A stretch of 64,000 bases of DNA from Streptomyces sp. Go-475 (lineage in GTDB: Bacteria > Actinomycetota > Actinomycetes > Streptomycetales > Streptomycetaceae), in assembly GCF_003330845.1 (NCBI RefSeq), contig NZ_CP026121.1, forward strand, positions 5,685,501 through 5,749,500, read 5' to 3'. Both the position numbers and the translations under genes were made by a program. Under the pieces are notes generated by a model. That model made no database searches, was not told the DNA's origin, and worked only from the letters and a program-made list of their open reading frames with translations. How positions within the stretch are numbered: the stretch's first letter is position 1; each line of letters begins with the position of its first letter. This document shows, one piece after another, positions 51,085-59,790 of this stretch.

Positions 51085-52908
51085 ATGGACGTTATGGGGG
51101 ACAAGGCAACTCTGTTCGAGACAGGGCGTTTTGTGCAGCCTTCCAGCCGGGAGGACACCGACACCCCGGACGACGCCGGGGAACTCGCCGACGAGGCAGC
51201 CGAGGAGCTGCGTCAGCGGCTCGCCGCGGAGGCCGGTGACGTCGAGGCGATGAGTGTTCTCGGGGCCATGCTGCTGCGCCGCGGTGATCTCGACGGTGCC
51301 GAGCCCCATCTGCGTGCCGCTACCGCCGCGGGCGACCGGGCCGCCGCCAACAACCTGGGCGTCCTCCTCCACCAGCGGGGTTACGCCGACGAGGCCGCCG
51401 GATGGTGGCGGATCGCCGCCGTCGCCGGATCCGCGGCCGCCGCGCATGCCCTCGGCCGGCACCACCGCGAGCGCGGTGACGAACCCGCCGCCGAGTACTG
51501 GCTGCGCCAGTCCGCCGAACAGGGCCACACGCTGGGCGCGTACGCCCTCGCCGATCTGCTGGAGCACCGCGGTGACGCCGCGGCCGAGCAGTGGATGCGG
51601 GTCGCGGCCGAGCGCGGGCACCGGGAGGCCGCGTACCGGCTGGCGCGGGCACTGGACCGCCGGGCGGCGCGGGAAACCGACGGTGACAACGGTGTCCAGG
51701 CGTCCGACGAGGTCGAGCTGTGGTACCGGCAGGCCGCCGCGCGCGGCCACCGGCGCGCCGCGCTGCACCTCGGGACCATCCTGGAGAGGCGCGGCGAGCT
51801 CAAGGAGGCCGGCCGCTGGTACCTGACGTCCGCCAAGGACGGCGAGCCGCGGGCCGCCTGCGCGCTCGGCTTCCTGCTGCGCGACGCGGGCGACACGGAG
51901 AACGCCGCCGTGTGGTGGCTGCGGGCCGCGCAGGACGGCGACGGCAACGCGGCGAACGCGCTCGGCGCGCTGCACGCCGAGCGGGGCGAGACCCAGACCG
52001 CCGAGCGCTGGTACCGGGCCGCGATGGACGCGGGCGATGTGAACGGCGCCTACAACCTCGGGCTGCTCTGCGCCGAGCAGGGGCGCACCGCGCAGGCCGA
52101 GCAGTGGTACCGGCGCGCGGCCTACGCCGGGCACCGGGAGGCCGCGAACGCGCTGGCGATCCTGCTGCTGCGGGGCGGGGACGAGACGGGCGCGGAGCCG
52201 TGGTTCTCCAAGGCCGCCGAGGCCGGGAGCGTCGACGCCGCGTTCAACCTGGGCATCCTGCACGCCGGGCGGGGCGAGGAGAAGGCCGCGCTGCGCTGGT
52301 ACGAGCGGGCGGCGGCCGCCGGGCACACGGAGGCCGCGCTCCAGGTCGGCATGGCCCGGCTGCGGGACGGCGACGAGCAGGAGGCCGAGCGGCATCTGCG
52401 GTGTGCGGCCGGGGGCGGGAGCGCGGAGGCCGCGTACCGGCTGGCGACCGTGCTCGACGCGCGCAGACCGCCGGAGCCGGCGCACGAGCTGGGGGAGCCG
52501 GTGCACCGGCGGAGCGAGTGCGAGGAGTGGTACGAGCGTGCCGCCTCGCAGGGGCACCGGCGGGCGCAGGTCCGGGTGGGCATGCTGGCGGCGGCCCGGG
52601 GCGATGTCGTCGAGGCGGCCCGGTGGTACCGGGAGGCGGCCGAGGCCGGGTCCCGCAACGGGGCGTTCAATCTCGGGCTGCTGCTGGCCCGGGAGGGGAG
52701 TGAGCCCGAGGCGGCGGTGTGGTGGACGCGGGCGGCTGACGCGGGGCACGGGCGGGCGGCGTTGCGGCTGGCCCTGGTCTACGCGCGTCGGGGTGAGCTG
52801 GCGGAAGGGCAGCGGTGGGCCGATCGGGCGGTGTCGCTGGGGCCGGCGTCGGTGGCTGAGCGGGCGGCTCGGTTGCGGGACGCGCTGCGGCAGGAGCTGT
52901 CTGCTTGA
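51085..52908 (+). CDS. Sel1/TPR-repeat protein
   Basis: 607 residues, almost entirely made of about fifteen Sel1-like helical hairpins of roughly 36 residues. Recurring signatures are A-A-x-x-L-G-x-L-x-x-x-R-G and A-E-x-W-Y-R-x-A-A-x-x-G-H. No signal peptide or catalytic domain is present. Solenoids like this are protein-interaction scaffolds. The first 45 residues are polar. The ATG at 51085 follows GGTGGTG; an ATG three codons later is equally possible. The gene sits alone between two identical initiator tRNA genes. Confidence 0.88.
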   Translation: MDVMGDKATLFETGRFVQPSSREDTDTPDDAGELADEAAEELRQRLAAEAGDVEAMSVLGAMLLRRGDLDGAEPHLRAATAAGDRAAANNLGVLLHQRGYADEAAGWWRIAAVAGSAAAAHALGRHHRERGDEPAAEYWLRQSAEQGHTLGAYALADLLEHRGDAAAEQWMRVAAERGHREAAYRLARALDRRAARETDGDNGVQASDEVELWYRQAAARGHRRAALHLGTILERRGELKEAGRWYLTSAKDGEPRAACALGFLLRDAGDTENAAVWWLRAAQDGDGNAANALGALHAERGETQTAERWYRAAMDAGDVNGAYNLGLLCAEQGRTAQAEQWYRRAAYAGHREAANALAILLLRGGDETGAEPWFSKAAEAGSVDAAFNLGILHAGRGEEKAALRWYERAAAAGHTEAALQVGMARLRDGDEQEAERHLRCAAGGGSAEAAYRLATVLDARRPPEPAHELGEPVHRRSECEEWYERAASQGHRRAQVRVGMLAAARGDVVEAARWYREAAEAGSRNGAFNLGLLLAREGSEPEAAVWWTRAADAGHGRAALRLALVYARRGELAEGQRWADRAVSLGPASVAERAARLRDALRQELSA

Positions 52909-53024
52909 GGCCGGGCTCTGCCGGGGTGTGCGCGGCGTGGGGCCGGGGTGGTGGTGCTCGGCGTCGGGGCTGGGGGCGGGTGGATGCGCAGCCCGGCGTG
53001 GCGGGGTGCCGCTGCGCCCACCTC

Positions 53025-53107
53025 GTGCCGCCCCAGCGGCACGACTGCCCGCAGCTGAGGGGCGCGGTTCTGCGGGCGGCGGCTTGCCGCCCAGCGGGAG
53101 CAGTCGT
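53025..53107. repeat. Palindromic intergenic element (nested hairpins)
   Basis: Nested inverted repeats: GTGCCGC-ccca-GCGGCAC (53025-53042), GGGCGGC-ggctt-GCCGCCC (53074-53092), and an outer pair ACGACTGC (53041-53048) with GCAGTCGT (53100-53107). It lies in the 274-nt gap between the Sel1 gene and tRNA copy 2. The wording is like a dispersed palindromic element I recall from other Streptomyces intergenic regions. Confidence 0.6.
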
Positions 53108-53182
53108 CCGGGGCTGAGCCGGAGGGGCTCGTTAAGCGATTTGCATCTGTGCTCGTCGTTGACGTAACGTTGCATTCACCGA

Positions 53183-53256
53183 CGCGGGGTGGAGCAGCTC
53201 GGTAGCTCGCTGGGCTCATAACCCAGAGGTCGCAGGTTCAAATCCTGTCCCCGCTA
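53183..53256 (+). tRNA. tRNA-fMet (CAT), copy 2
   Basis: Identical over all 74 nt to the copy at 50777, with the same CTGAAG just downstream. Same initiator features. Upstream TAACGT (53165) may be its -10 box. Confidence 0.95.
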
Positions 53257-53263
53257 CTGAAGG

Positions 53264-53299
53264 CCGAGGGCCGGAATCCGAAAGGGTTTCGGCCCTCGG
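53264..53299 (+). terminator. Terminator hairpin after tRNA-fMet copy 2
   Basis: A 16-bp stem (CCGAGGGCC-based, two G-U pairs) with a GAAA tetraloop begins 8 nt after the tRNA. Confidence 0.8.
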
Positions 53300-53429
53300 T
53301 GTGTCCAGCGGCGATGCCCCACGGCCCTCCTCGTACAGATCGACCGCGCGGGCGCCCCGGCCGACAGCGCGAAGCCCCGGCACCCATCGCGGCCGGGGCT
53401 GTCGGAGTCGGGGCTCTCGCGTGCGAAGG

Positions 53430-53846
53430 CTAGGCGGCCGCGCAGTTCGGGCAGACGCCGCGGTACGTCACCTCGACGTCCGAGACCGTGAAGCCGAAGC
53501 GCTCGGAGTCGGGGAGGTCCGCCAGGGGGTCGCCGACCGGGTGCACGTCCCGGATCGCGCCGCACCGGGCGCAGACCAGGTGGTGGTGCGGCTGGTGGGC
53601 GTTCGGGTCGTACCGCTTGGCGCGCTGGTCGGTGGAGACCTCCAGCACCTCGCCGAGGGAGACGAGCTCACCGAGCGTGTTGTAGACGGTCGCCCGGGAG
53701 ATCTCGGGCAGCTTGGCGACGGCCCGGGCGTGGACCTCGTCGGCCGTCAGATGGACGTGTTCGCCGTCGAGGACCTCGGCCACGACGCGCCGCTGCGCGG
53801 TCATCCGCCATCCGCGTCCGCGCAGGCGTTCCAGAAGGTCACTCAT
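53430..53846 (-). CDS. Fur-family metalloregulator (PerR/CatR-like)
   Basis: 138 residues. A winged-helix DNA-binding domain (M-T-A-Q-R-R-V-V, then I-S-R-A-T-V-Y-N-T-L) is followed by the dimerisation domain with metal-site H-x-H-H (P-H-H-H-L-V-C). Two C-x-x-C pairs (C-A-R-C and C-P-N-C) serve as structural zinc ligands. The Asp-rich D-Q-R-A-K-R-Y-D region and overall size resemble PerR-type peroxide sensors more than Zur; the metal cannot be proven. The ATG at 53846 agrees with the conserved N-terminus (S-D-L-L-E-R-L). An operator-like palindrome overlaps its promoter, suggesting autoregulation. No catalase or oxidase gene is next to it. Confidence 0.88.
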   Translation of the reverse strand: MSDLLERLRGRGWRMTAQRRVVAEVLDGEHVHLTADEVHARAVAKLPEISRATVYNTLGELVSLGEVLEVSTDQRAKRYDPNAHQPHHHLVCARCGAIRDVHPVGDPLADLPDSERFGFTVSDVEVTYRGVCPNCAAA

Positions 53847-53892
53847 GGCCACCAGCCTAACAGCTAAGGGGACCAGGTTCCGAACATGTGTG

Positions 53893-53926
53893 ATATTAGA
53901 GCCTTGCTTGATTTGGACAAAGTCCA
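53893..53926 (-). promoter_or_regulatory. Strong promoter with overlapping palindrome upstream of the Fur gene
   Basis: On the minus strand, TTGTCC (53920-53915), 16 nt, then TAATAT (53898-53893), close to the HrdB consensus. The 13-nt palindrome TGGAC-AAA-GTCCA (53914-53926) covers the -35 box and is a candidate autorepression operator. The leader would be about 40 nt. Confidence 0.65.
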
Positions 53927-53970
53927 TGGTGGGATCGAGAACGGCTCCGGACCGCTGCCCGTCCGTGCCG

Positions 53971-54363
53971 TCAGGCGGGCACCTGCTGTCGTGCCGGGGC
54001 CCAGCAGCGGATGATGTCGCGGACCGAGACGATGCCGGCGGGTTCGCCGCCGTCCAGCACGATGAGGTGCCGGAAACCGCCGTGCGCCATGGCGCCGGCC
54101 GCCTCCTCCAGGGTCCAGGCCGGAGCGGCGAACACGACGTCGTTGGTGGTGTGGGCGTGGGCGCGTTCGGTGTCCGGGTCCTGGCCGAGGCCCACGGAGT
54201 TGAGGATGTCGCGTTCGGTGAGGATGCCGATGCCGCCGGCGTCCGGGTCGTGGACCACGGCCGCGCCGACCCGGCGGGCGGACATCAGCGCGGCGGCCTG
54301 GCGGAGCGTGTGGGTCGGGCCGATGGTGAGGACGACGGTGCTCATGGCGTCACGGACAAGCAT
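53971..54363 (-). CDS. Tandem CBS-domain protein
   Basis: 130 residues forming two CBS motifs: about 1-60 (V-R-D-A-M-S, A-A-A-L-M, G-I-L-T-E-R-D-I) and about 70-125 (A-P-A-W-T-L-E-E-A-A-G-A-M, H-L-I-V-L-D, G-I-V-S-V-R-D-I). Stand-alone CBS pairs bind adenine nucleotides and act as energy or redox sensors. The ATG at 54363 has AGGAGG 10 nt upstream; a GTG four codons earlier overlaps that site. No partner enzyme is adjacent. Confidence 0.88.
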   Translation of the reverse strand: MLVRDAMSTVVLTIGPTHTLRQAAALMSARRVGAAVVHDPDAGGIGILTERDILNSVGLGQDPDTERAHAHTTNDVVFAAPAWTLEEAAGAMAHGGFRHLIVLDGGEPAGIVSVRDIIRCWAPARQQVPA

Positions 54364-54474
54364 GGATGGAGCCACCTCCTGGGAGTGTCCCCGCCGTTTG
54401 TTCAGCGTTTCACAAGTTCACAAGTGGGGGGACTCTCAGAGTGGCAGGCAAAGGGACGGTCAACAAGAGGGCGT

Positions 54475-55275
54475 TCAGTAGCGCTGGTTGAGATACCCGA
54501 GCAACTCGTCGTGCAGCAGGCCGTTCGACGCGGCCGCGTTGCCGCTGTGCGGGCCCGGGCGGCCGTCGAGTCCGGTGAAGCTGCCCCCGGCCTCCGTGAC
54601 GATGATCGCGTTGGCGGCCATGTCCCACAGGGACAGCTCCGGCTCGGCGCACATGTCGACGGAGCCCTCCGCGACCATCATGTACGGCCAGAAGTCGCCG
54701 TACGCGCGGGTGCGCCACACCTCGCGGGTCAGGTCCAGGAAGCCGTCCAGCCGGCCCTGCTCCTCCCAGCCGCTGAGCGAGGAGTACGCGAAGGACGCGT
54801 CGGAGAGCTTGGAGACGCGGGAGACCTGCAGCCGGGAGGCCTTGGTGAGGCTGCGGCCGGAGAACGCGCCGTGGCCCTTCGCGGCCCACCAGCGGCGGCC
54901 GAGGGCGGGGGCGGAGACGACGCCGACGACGGGTTGGAAGCCGCCCTCGCCGGCCTCCATGAGGGAGATGAGGGTGGCCCAGACGGGGACGCCGCGCACG
55001 TAGTTCTTGGTGCCGTCGATCGGGTCGATCACCCAGCGGCGGGGGCCGGTGCCCTCGACGCCGTACTCCTCGCCGAGGATCGCGTCCCGGGGGCGGGCGC
55101 GCTGGAGCTGGCCGCGGATGAGTTCTTCCGCGGCCTTGTCCGCTTCGCTCACCGGGGTCATGTCCGGTTTGGTCTCGACCTTGAGGTCGAGGGCCTTGAA
55201 CCGGTCCGTCGTCGCGGCGTCCGCGGCGTCGGCGAGGACGTGGGCGAAGCGCAGGTCGTCGAGGTAGTCGGGCAT
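54475..55275 (-). CDS. hisN: HisN: histidinol-phosphatase of the inositol-monophosphatase type
   Basis: 266 residues. Lithium-sensitive phosphatase motifs are present: G-E-E-Y (first metal glutamates), [10 protein letters not shown] and E-L-S-L-W-D-M-A-A (second aspartate). Actinobacteria use this HisN family for the penultimate step of histidine synthesis. The [10 protein letters not shown] segment after the D-G-T motif agrees with HisN. It is cytoplasmic. The gene stands away from any his operon, next to a TetR gene in the opposite direction. General inositol monophosphatase activity is the alternative. Confidence 0.85.
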   Translation of the reverse strand: MPDYLDDLRFAHVLADAADAATTDRFKALDLKVETKPDMTPVSEADKAAEELIRGQLQRARPRDAILGEEYGVEGTGPRRWVIDPIDGTKNYVRGVPVWATLISLMEAGEGGFQPVVGVVSAPALGRRWWAAKGHGAFSGRSLTKASRLQVSRVSKLSDASFAYSSLSGWEEQGRLDGFLDLTREVWRTRAYGDFWPYMMVAEGSVDMCAEPELSLWDMAANAIIVTEAGGSFTGLDGRPGPHSGNAAASNGLLHDELLGYLNQRY

Positions 55276-55526
55276 GTGACGAACCTATCTGCCGAGGTGG
55301 GGGTGGGGCTACCGCGGGTTTGTGAGGGTGGGGGAGTGGTCGGGTGACGTGCTGCGGGGTACTCGGCGCCGGGGCAGGGCGAGGGTGGCCGGGGAAAGGT
55401 CGTGGGGAGGCCCAACGCCCCGCGCGACACGGCCGAAACGCGCCCCCGCGTGCCTTCGCGAACCCTTGACAGTGGTTTCACGCGCGTCAAATCTGGGCGC
55501 AGAGCCGCTCGCCCCAAGGGGAGGCG

Positions 55527-56135
55527 ATGATGCCTGCAGCGCGGGAATCCCTACTGGACGCCGCCTTCACGGCGCTGGCGCGCCGGCCGTGGTCCGCTGT
55601 GCGGATGGTGGACGTGGCCGCGGCGGCCGGAGTGTCCCGGCAGACGCTGTACAACGAGTTCGGCAGCAAGGACGGACTCGCCCGGGCGCTGGTGAGAAGG
55701 GAAGCCGACGGCTATCTCGCCGGGGTCGACCGCGCCCTCGCCGGGCACAGCGACCCGCGCGACCGGCTCACCGCCACCGCCGAGTGGACCATCTCCGCGG
55801 CCCGGGACAACGCCCTCGTCAGGGCCATGCTCACCGGCTGCTGGAGCGAACGGCTGCCCTTCCCGGCCCTGTCGGCCGTCCCGTCCACCTCCGCCGTGCC
55901 GGCCCAGCGCCGGGCCGACGGCCCCCTGCCCTCGCCCGGCGACTTCGTCGCCCTCGTCCGCGACCGGGCCGTCTCGGTCCTGGCCGGGCCGGGCACACCC
56001 AAGTCCGACACCGCGGACCTGGCCCGCACCTGTGAACTCGCCGTCCGGCTCGCGCTGTCCTGCGTGGCCGCGCCACCCGGCGAGGGCGGCGTCGCCGACC
56101 TGGTCCGCAGCGCCCTGCACCGGCAACCCGGTTGA
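55527..56135 (+). CDS. TetR-family regulator paired with an SMR transporter
   Basis: 202 residues. The helix-turn-helix reads V-R-M-V-D-V-A-A-A-A-G-V-S-R-Q-T-L-Y-N-E-F-G, followed by a ligand domain with little similarity to well-known repressors. Two ATG codons in tandem (55527, 55530) follow GGGGAGG. It converges on the SMR efflux gene with 7 nt between stop codons, so it probably controls that transporter through the palindrome upstream of it (56537-56550). The 251 nt before it hold its own promoter. Confidence 0.86.
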   Translation: MMPAARESLLDAAFTALARRPWSAVRMVDVAAAAGVSRQTLYNEFGSKDGLARALVRREADGYLAGVDRALAGHSDPRDRLTATAEWTISAARDNALVRAMLTGCWSERLPFPALSAVPSTSAVPAQRRADGPLPSPGDFVALVRDRAVSVLAGPGTPKSDTADLARTCELAVRLALSCVAAPPGEGGVADLVRSALHRQPG

Positions 56136-56142
56136 CGGCCCG

Positions 56143-56466
56143 TCAGTGCGCCGAGCCCGACAACTGCAGCCCGATCACGCCGATGATGACCAGGCTGATC
56201 GACACGATCTTCAGCGTCGACACCAGGTCACCCAGGAACACCATGCCGTAGATCGCCGTCCCCGCCGCACCGATGCCGGTCCACACGGCGTAGGCGGGCC
56301 CCACGTCGAGCTTCTTCAGCGCCAGGGTGAGCAGACCGAAGCTGCCGAGGGCGAAGACGCAGAACGCGATCGTCGGCCAGAGCCGGGTGAAGCCGTGCGA
56401 CAACTTCAGGCACACGGCGAAGCCGGTCTCCAGCAACCCGGCCACGATGACCAGCAGCCACGCCAT
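56143..56466 (-). CDS. SMR-family small efflux protein (Gdx/SugE-like)
   Basis: 107 residues, four membrane helices, with the essential membrane Glu13 (G-L-L-E). The A-Y-A-V-W-T-G-I-G-A-A-G-T motif of helix 3 follows the SugE/Gdx guanidinium-exporter subtype more than EmrE. It forms an antiparallel or dual-topology dimer that exchanges cations for protons. A single SMR gene suggests a homodimer. GGGAGGA precedes the ATG at 56466. I see no guanidine riboswitch in the short leader; control is more likely by the neighbouring TetR. Confidence 0.88.
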   Translation of the reverse strand: MAWLLVIVAGLLETGFAVCLKLSHGFTRLWPTIAFCVFALGSFGLLTLALKKLDVGPAYAVWTGIGAAGTAIYGMVFLGDLVSTLKIVSISLVIIGVIGLQLSGSAH

Positions 56467-56536
56467 GTGTCGTCCTCCCGTAGCCCACGTTCAGTGACCG
56501 CTTCGTCGCGTTTTGCTCAGGCTTGCATCCGGCTTG

Positions 56537-56550
56537 GTGCGATTATGCAC
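56537..56550 (-). promoter_or_regulatory. Palindrome over a -10-like box upstream of the SMR gene
   Basis: GTGC-GATTAT-GCAC is a perfect inverted repeat containing CATAAT on the minus strand, a near-consensus -10. A regulator bound here would block the SMR promoter. Confidence 0.45.
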
Positions 56551-56585
56551 TTACCGTCCGCACGCCATCACAAACAACGCGGAGG

Positions 56586-57596
56586 TCAGTCGCCTTCCTT
56601 GCGCTCCCGTGTGGCCAGCAGCCGCCGCAGCGAGTACAGCCGGGCCGGGTCGGCGTGCCCCTCGGCGACCCAGGCGTCCAGCGCGCAGTCCGGCTCGTCG
56701 TGACTGCACGCGCGCGGACAGCCCTCGGTGCCCGGCTCCAGGTCCGGGAAGGCGTGGATGACCCGGGACGGATCGACGTGGTTGAGCCCGAAGGACCGCA
56801 CGCCCGGCGTGTCGATGACCCAGCCGTCGCCGCCCGCCAGCGGCAGCGCCAGCGCCGAGGTGGTGGTGTGCCGGCCACGGCCCGTCACCGCGTTCACATG
56901 CCCCGTCGAACGCCGTCGCTCCTGCGGCACCAGCGCGTTGACCAGGGTCGTCTTGCCGACCCCGGAGTGCCCGACGAACGCGGTGATCTTGCCGTCGAGC
57001 TGCTCGCGCACCCGCTCGACGGCGGCGCCGGACTCCAGTTCCGCGCGGCTGGTGACGACGTAGGGGATGTCGAGGTCGCCGTAGAGCTCCAGCAGCTTCT
57101 CGGGCGGGGCGAGGTCCGACTTGGTGAGCACCAGCAGCGGTTCCAGGCCACCGTCGTAGGCGGCGACCAGACAGCGGTCGATCAGGCGGGGGCGGGGCTC
57201 CGGGTCGGCCAGGGCGGTGACGACGGCCAGCTGGTCGGCGTTGGCGACGACCACCCGCTCGTACGGGTCGTCGTCGTCCGCCGTGCGGCGCAGTACGGAC
57301 GTGCGCTCCTCGATGCGCACGATCCTCGCCAGCGTGTCCTTCTTCCCGGACATGTCGCCCACGAGGGCGACCCGGTCGCCGACCACCGCGGCCTTGCGGC
57401 CCAGTTCACGGGCCTTCATCGCCATGACGACCCGGTCCTCGACGAGGCAGGTCAGCCGGCCCCGGTCGACGGTGAGGACGAGCCCCTCGGCGGCGTCCTC
57501 GTGCTTGGGCCGGATGTTCGTCCGGGGGCGGGTGTTCCGGCGGCCCGGGCGGGTGCGGATGTCGTCCTCGTCGGTGTGCTTGCCGTAGCGGCGCAT
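56586..57596 (-). CDS. rsgA: RsgA: ribosome small-subunit assembly GTPase
   Basis: 336 residues with the circularly permuted GTPase order: G4 T-K-S-D, G1 G-H-S-G-V-G-K-T-T-L and G3 D-T-P-G-V. An N-terminal OB-fold (about 40-100) and a C-terminal zinc site (C-P-R-A-C-S-H and D-C) are also present. It checks 30S decoding-centre maturation. The N-terminal 30 residues are basic. The ATG at 57596 lies 18 nt past the aroA stop, so it is in the same operon (aroA-rsgA, conserved in actinobacteria). Confidence 0.93.
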   Translation of the reverse strand: MRRYGKHTDEDDIRTRPGRRNTRPRTNIRPKHEDAAEGLVLTVDRGRLTCLVEDRVVMAMKARELGRKAAVVGDRVALVGDMSGKKDTLARIVRIEERTSVLRRTADDDDPYERVVVANADQLAVVTALADPEPRPRLIDRCLVAAYDGGLEPLLVLTKSDLAPPEKLLELYGDLDIPYVVTSRAELESGAAVERVREQLDGKITAFVGHSGVGKTTLVNALVPQERRRSTGHVNAVTGRGRHTTTSALALPLAGGDGWVIDTPGVRSFGLNHVDPSRVIHAFPDLEPGTEGCPRACSHDEPDCALDAWVAEGHADPARLYSLRRLLATRERKEGD

Positions 57597-57613
57597 GACC
57601 TGGTCCCCGCGTC

Positions 57614-58930
57614 CTACGCCCCGAGCATCCCGGTCCACAGGTCGGGGAAGTCGGGCAGGGTCTTGGCGGTCGTCGCCACGTTCTCGATCTGCACGCCCTC
57701 CACCGCGAGGCCGATGATCGCGCCGGCCGTGGCCATGCGGTGGTCGTCGTAGGTGTGGAAGATCCCGCCGTGCAGCCGGCGCGGGCGGATGTGCAGGCCG
57801 TCGGCCGTCTCCGTGACGTCACCGCCGAGTTCGTTGATCTCCTTGGTCAGCGCCGCCAGCCGGTCCGTCTCGTGCAGGCGCAGGTGGGCCACGCCGCGCA
57901 GGGTCGAGGGGGAGTCGGCGAGGGCCGCGACGGCCGCGATGCCCGGCGTCAGCTCGCCGACCTCGCTCAGGTCGACATCGATGCCGTGGACCACGCCGGA
58001 GCCGCTGAACACCAGCCCGTACTCGGTCAGTTCGCAGGAGCCGCCCATCTCGGTGAAGATCTCGCGCAGCCGGTCACCGGGCTGGGTGGTGCGGGCCGGC
58101 CAGTCCGGGATGACGACCTTGCCGCCCGTGACCAGCGCCGCCGCCAGGAAAGGCTGGGCGTTGGACAGGTCCGGCTCGATGACCAGGTCCCGGCCGAGCA
58201 GGGCGCCCGGCGTGACCCGCCAGACGTTCGGCTCGCCGCCCGACTCGGGCGTGTCCACCTGGGCGCCGACCGCGCGCAGCATGTCCACGGTCATGCGGAT
58301 GTGCGGCAGGGAGGGCAGCGTGGCGCCCGTGTGGCGGACCTCGACGCCCTGGTTGAAGCGCGGGCCGGACAGCAGCAGGGCGCTCACGAACTGCGACGAG
58401 GAGGAGGCGTCGATCGAGACCGGGCCGCCGTCCAGGGCACCGCCGCCGTGCACGGTCAGCGGCAGCGCGCCGCGGCCGTCGTCGTCGATCCGGGCGCCGA
58501 GCTGGCGCAGCGCGTCGATGACGCCGTTCAGCGGGCGCTCGTAGGAGCGGGGGTCGCCGTCGAAGCGGACAGGGCCGTCGGCGAGCGCGGCGACCGGCGG
58601 CAGGAACCGCATCACCGTGCCCGCGTTGCCGACGTCGACCGTGGCCGGACCGCGCAGGCCCGTGGGGAGCACACGCCAGGCCTCGCCCGTGCCGTCGGGG
58701 CCCACGCCCTCCTCGATCTCGATCCCCATCGCGCGCAGCGCGCCCGCCATCAGCAGGGTGTCGCGCGAGCGCAGGGGGCGGCGCAGCCAGCCGGGCTCCG
58801 AGGCGAGGGAGGCGAGGACCAGGGCGCGGTTGGTGACCGACTTGGACCCGGGCACGTGGACCGTCGCGTCGACGGCTCCGCTCGCGTGCGGGGCGGGCCA
58901 GAGGGCGGTGTCTGCGGTGTTCGGGGCCAT
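57614..58930 (-). CDS. aroA: AroA: 5-enolpyruvylshikimate-3-phosphate synthase
   Basis: 438 residues, two-domain inverse alpha/beta barrel. [10 protein letters not shown] (PEP/shikimate-phosphate lysine), [10 protein letters not shown], the catalytic P-D-L-S-N-A-Q-P-F region and the C-terminal H-E-T-D-R-L-A signature are all present. It makes EPSP for aromatic amino acids in the cytoplasm. TATAAA lies about 8 nt before the ATG, suggesting a very short or absent leader. It is followed by rsgA. Confidence 0.95.
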   Translation of the reverse strand: MAPNTADTALWPAPHASGAVDATVHVPGSKSVTNRALVLASLASEPGWLRRPLRSRDTLLMAGALRAMGIEIEEGVGPDGTGEAWRVLPTGLRGPATVDVGNAGTVMRFLPPVAALADGPVRFDGDPRSYERPLNGVIDALRQLGARIDDDGRGALPLTVHGGGALDGGPVSIDASSSSQFVSALLLSGPRFNQGVEVRHTGATLPSLPHIRMTVDMLRAVGAQVDTPESGGEPNVWRVTPGALLGRDLVIEPDLSNAQPFLAAALVTGGKVVIPDWPARTTQPGDRLREIFTEMGGSCELTEYGLVFSGSGVVHGIDVDLSEVGELTPGIAAVAALADSPSTLRGVAHLRLHETDRLAALTKEINELGGDVTETADGLHIRPRRLHGGIFHTYDDHRMATAGAIIGLAVEGVQIENVATTAKTLPDFPDLWTGMLGA

Positions 58931-59017
58931 GCCTTTACTTTATAAGCAGGCCGTCGCCGGAGTGGGGCGCCGTCGGGGCCGGTCGCGCCCGCGCGGCGCA
59001 GCGGTGCCCGTCCCCGG

Positions 59018-59740
59018 TCACAGCTCCAGCAGCCAGCGCCCGCCGCCGATCAGCGAGCACAGCGACACCGCGTGGAACAGGAAGAACCACAGCGCCGCCG
59101 GTACGTGCGTCAGCCGTGACAGCTGGTCCGCGTCCGAGTCGCCCGCCCCGCCCCGCGCCCGCTTCGCCTGGAGTTCGAACGCCGGGCGCACCCCGCCGAT
59201 CAGCAGGAACCACACCACCGCGTACGCGAACGCCGCCTGCACCTGGGGACCGGCCAGCCACGACACCAGGACGAACAGGCCGCCGGTGACGATCATCGTC
59301 AGGGCGCCGTAGGCGTTGCGGATCATCACGAGCATGGCCAGCAGCAGGGCCGTCGCCAGCCACAGCAGGAGCGTGATCCGGCCGGCGCCGAGCAGGGCCG
59401 CGCCGCCGAGGCCCAGCAGGGGCGGGGCGGTGTAGCCGGAGGCCGCGGTGAGGATCATGCCGATGCCGTACGGCTTGCCGCGGCTGACGGTCAGGCCGCT
59501 GGTGTCCGAGTGCAGCCGTATGCCCGTGAGGGTGCGGCCGCTGAGCAGGGCCACCAGTCCGTGGCCGCCCTCGTGGGCGATGGTGATGGCGTTGCGCGAG
59601 ATGCGCCACAGGCCGTGCGGGACCACCACGGCGAGCGCGGCGACCAGAGTCGCGATCACCACCCACAGGTCGGGGTCGGGCTGGGTGCCGGACACCTCGT
59701 CCCAGAGGGAGGCGAGCGAGGCGGTTGCGGTGCTGTCCAT
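59018..59740 (-). CDS. M50-type membrane zinc metallopeptidase
   Basis: 240 residues with about six membrane helices. The zinc motif H56-E-G-G-H60 lies in the second helix region. Candidate Asp/Asn ligands near the C-terminal part are not obvious; N-A-Y-G-A-L and P-x-F-E-L are conserved-looking. Related actinobacterial M50 proteins lack the PDZ of RseP, as here. Site-2 regulated intramembrane proteolysis is possible. The ATG at 59740 is chosen over a start 16 codons upstream because that extension overlaps the divergent promoter of the SRAP gene. Confidence 0.82.
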   Translation of the reverse strand: MDSTATASLASLWDEVSGTQPDPDLWVVIATLVAALAVVVPHGLWRISRNAITIAHEGGHGLVALLSGRTLTGIRLHSDTSGLTVSRGKPYGIGMILTAASGYTAPPLLGLGGAALLGAGRITLLLWLATALLLAMLVMIRNAYGALTMIVTGGLFVLVSWLAGPQVQAAFAYAVVWFLLIGGVRPAFELQAKRARGGAGDSDADQLSRLTHVPAALWFFLFHAVSLCSLIGGGRWLLEL

Positions 59741-59790
59741 GTGCGGCGATGGCTCCCTGTGGTCGGATGGAATCTGGCAGTGTGGCACGT

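Noticed and set aside
50777..53256. tRNA-fMet genes as attachment sites of an integrative element
   Set aside because: No integrase, excisionase, transfer gene or truncated tRNA repeat lies nearby. Both copies are complete and the gene between them is an ordinary Sel1 protein.
56467..56580. Guanidine riboswitch before the SMR gene
   Set aside because: I could not find the paired helices or conserved ACGR/loop elements by eye. The short region contains only a promoter and a palindrome.
59761..59783. Damage-type (PafBC) promoter before the SRAP gene
   Set aside because: Only about six of nine upstream bases match and the spacing is off by one. The leaderless -10 box alone is supported.
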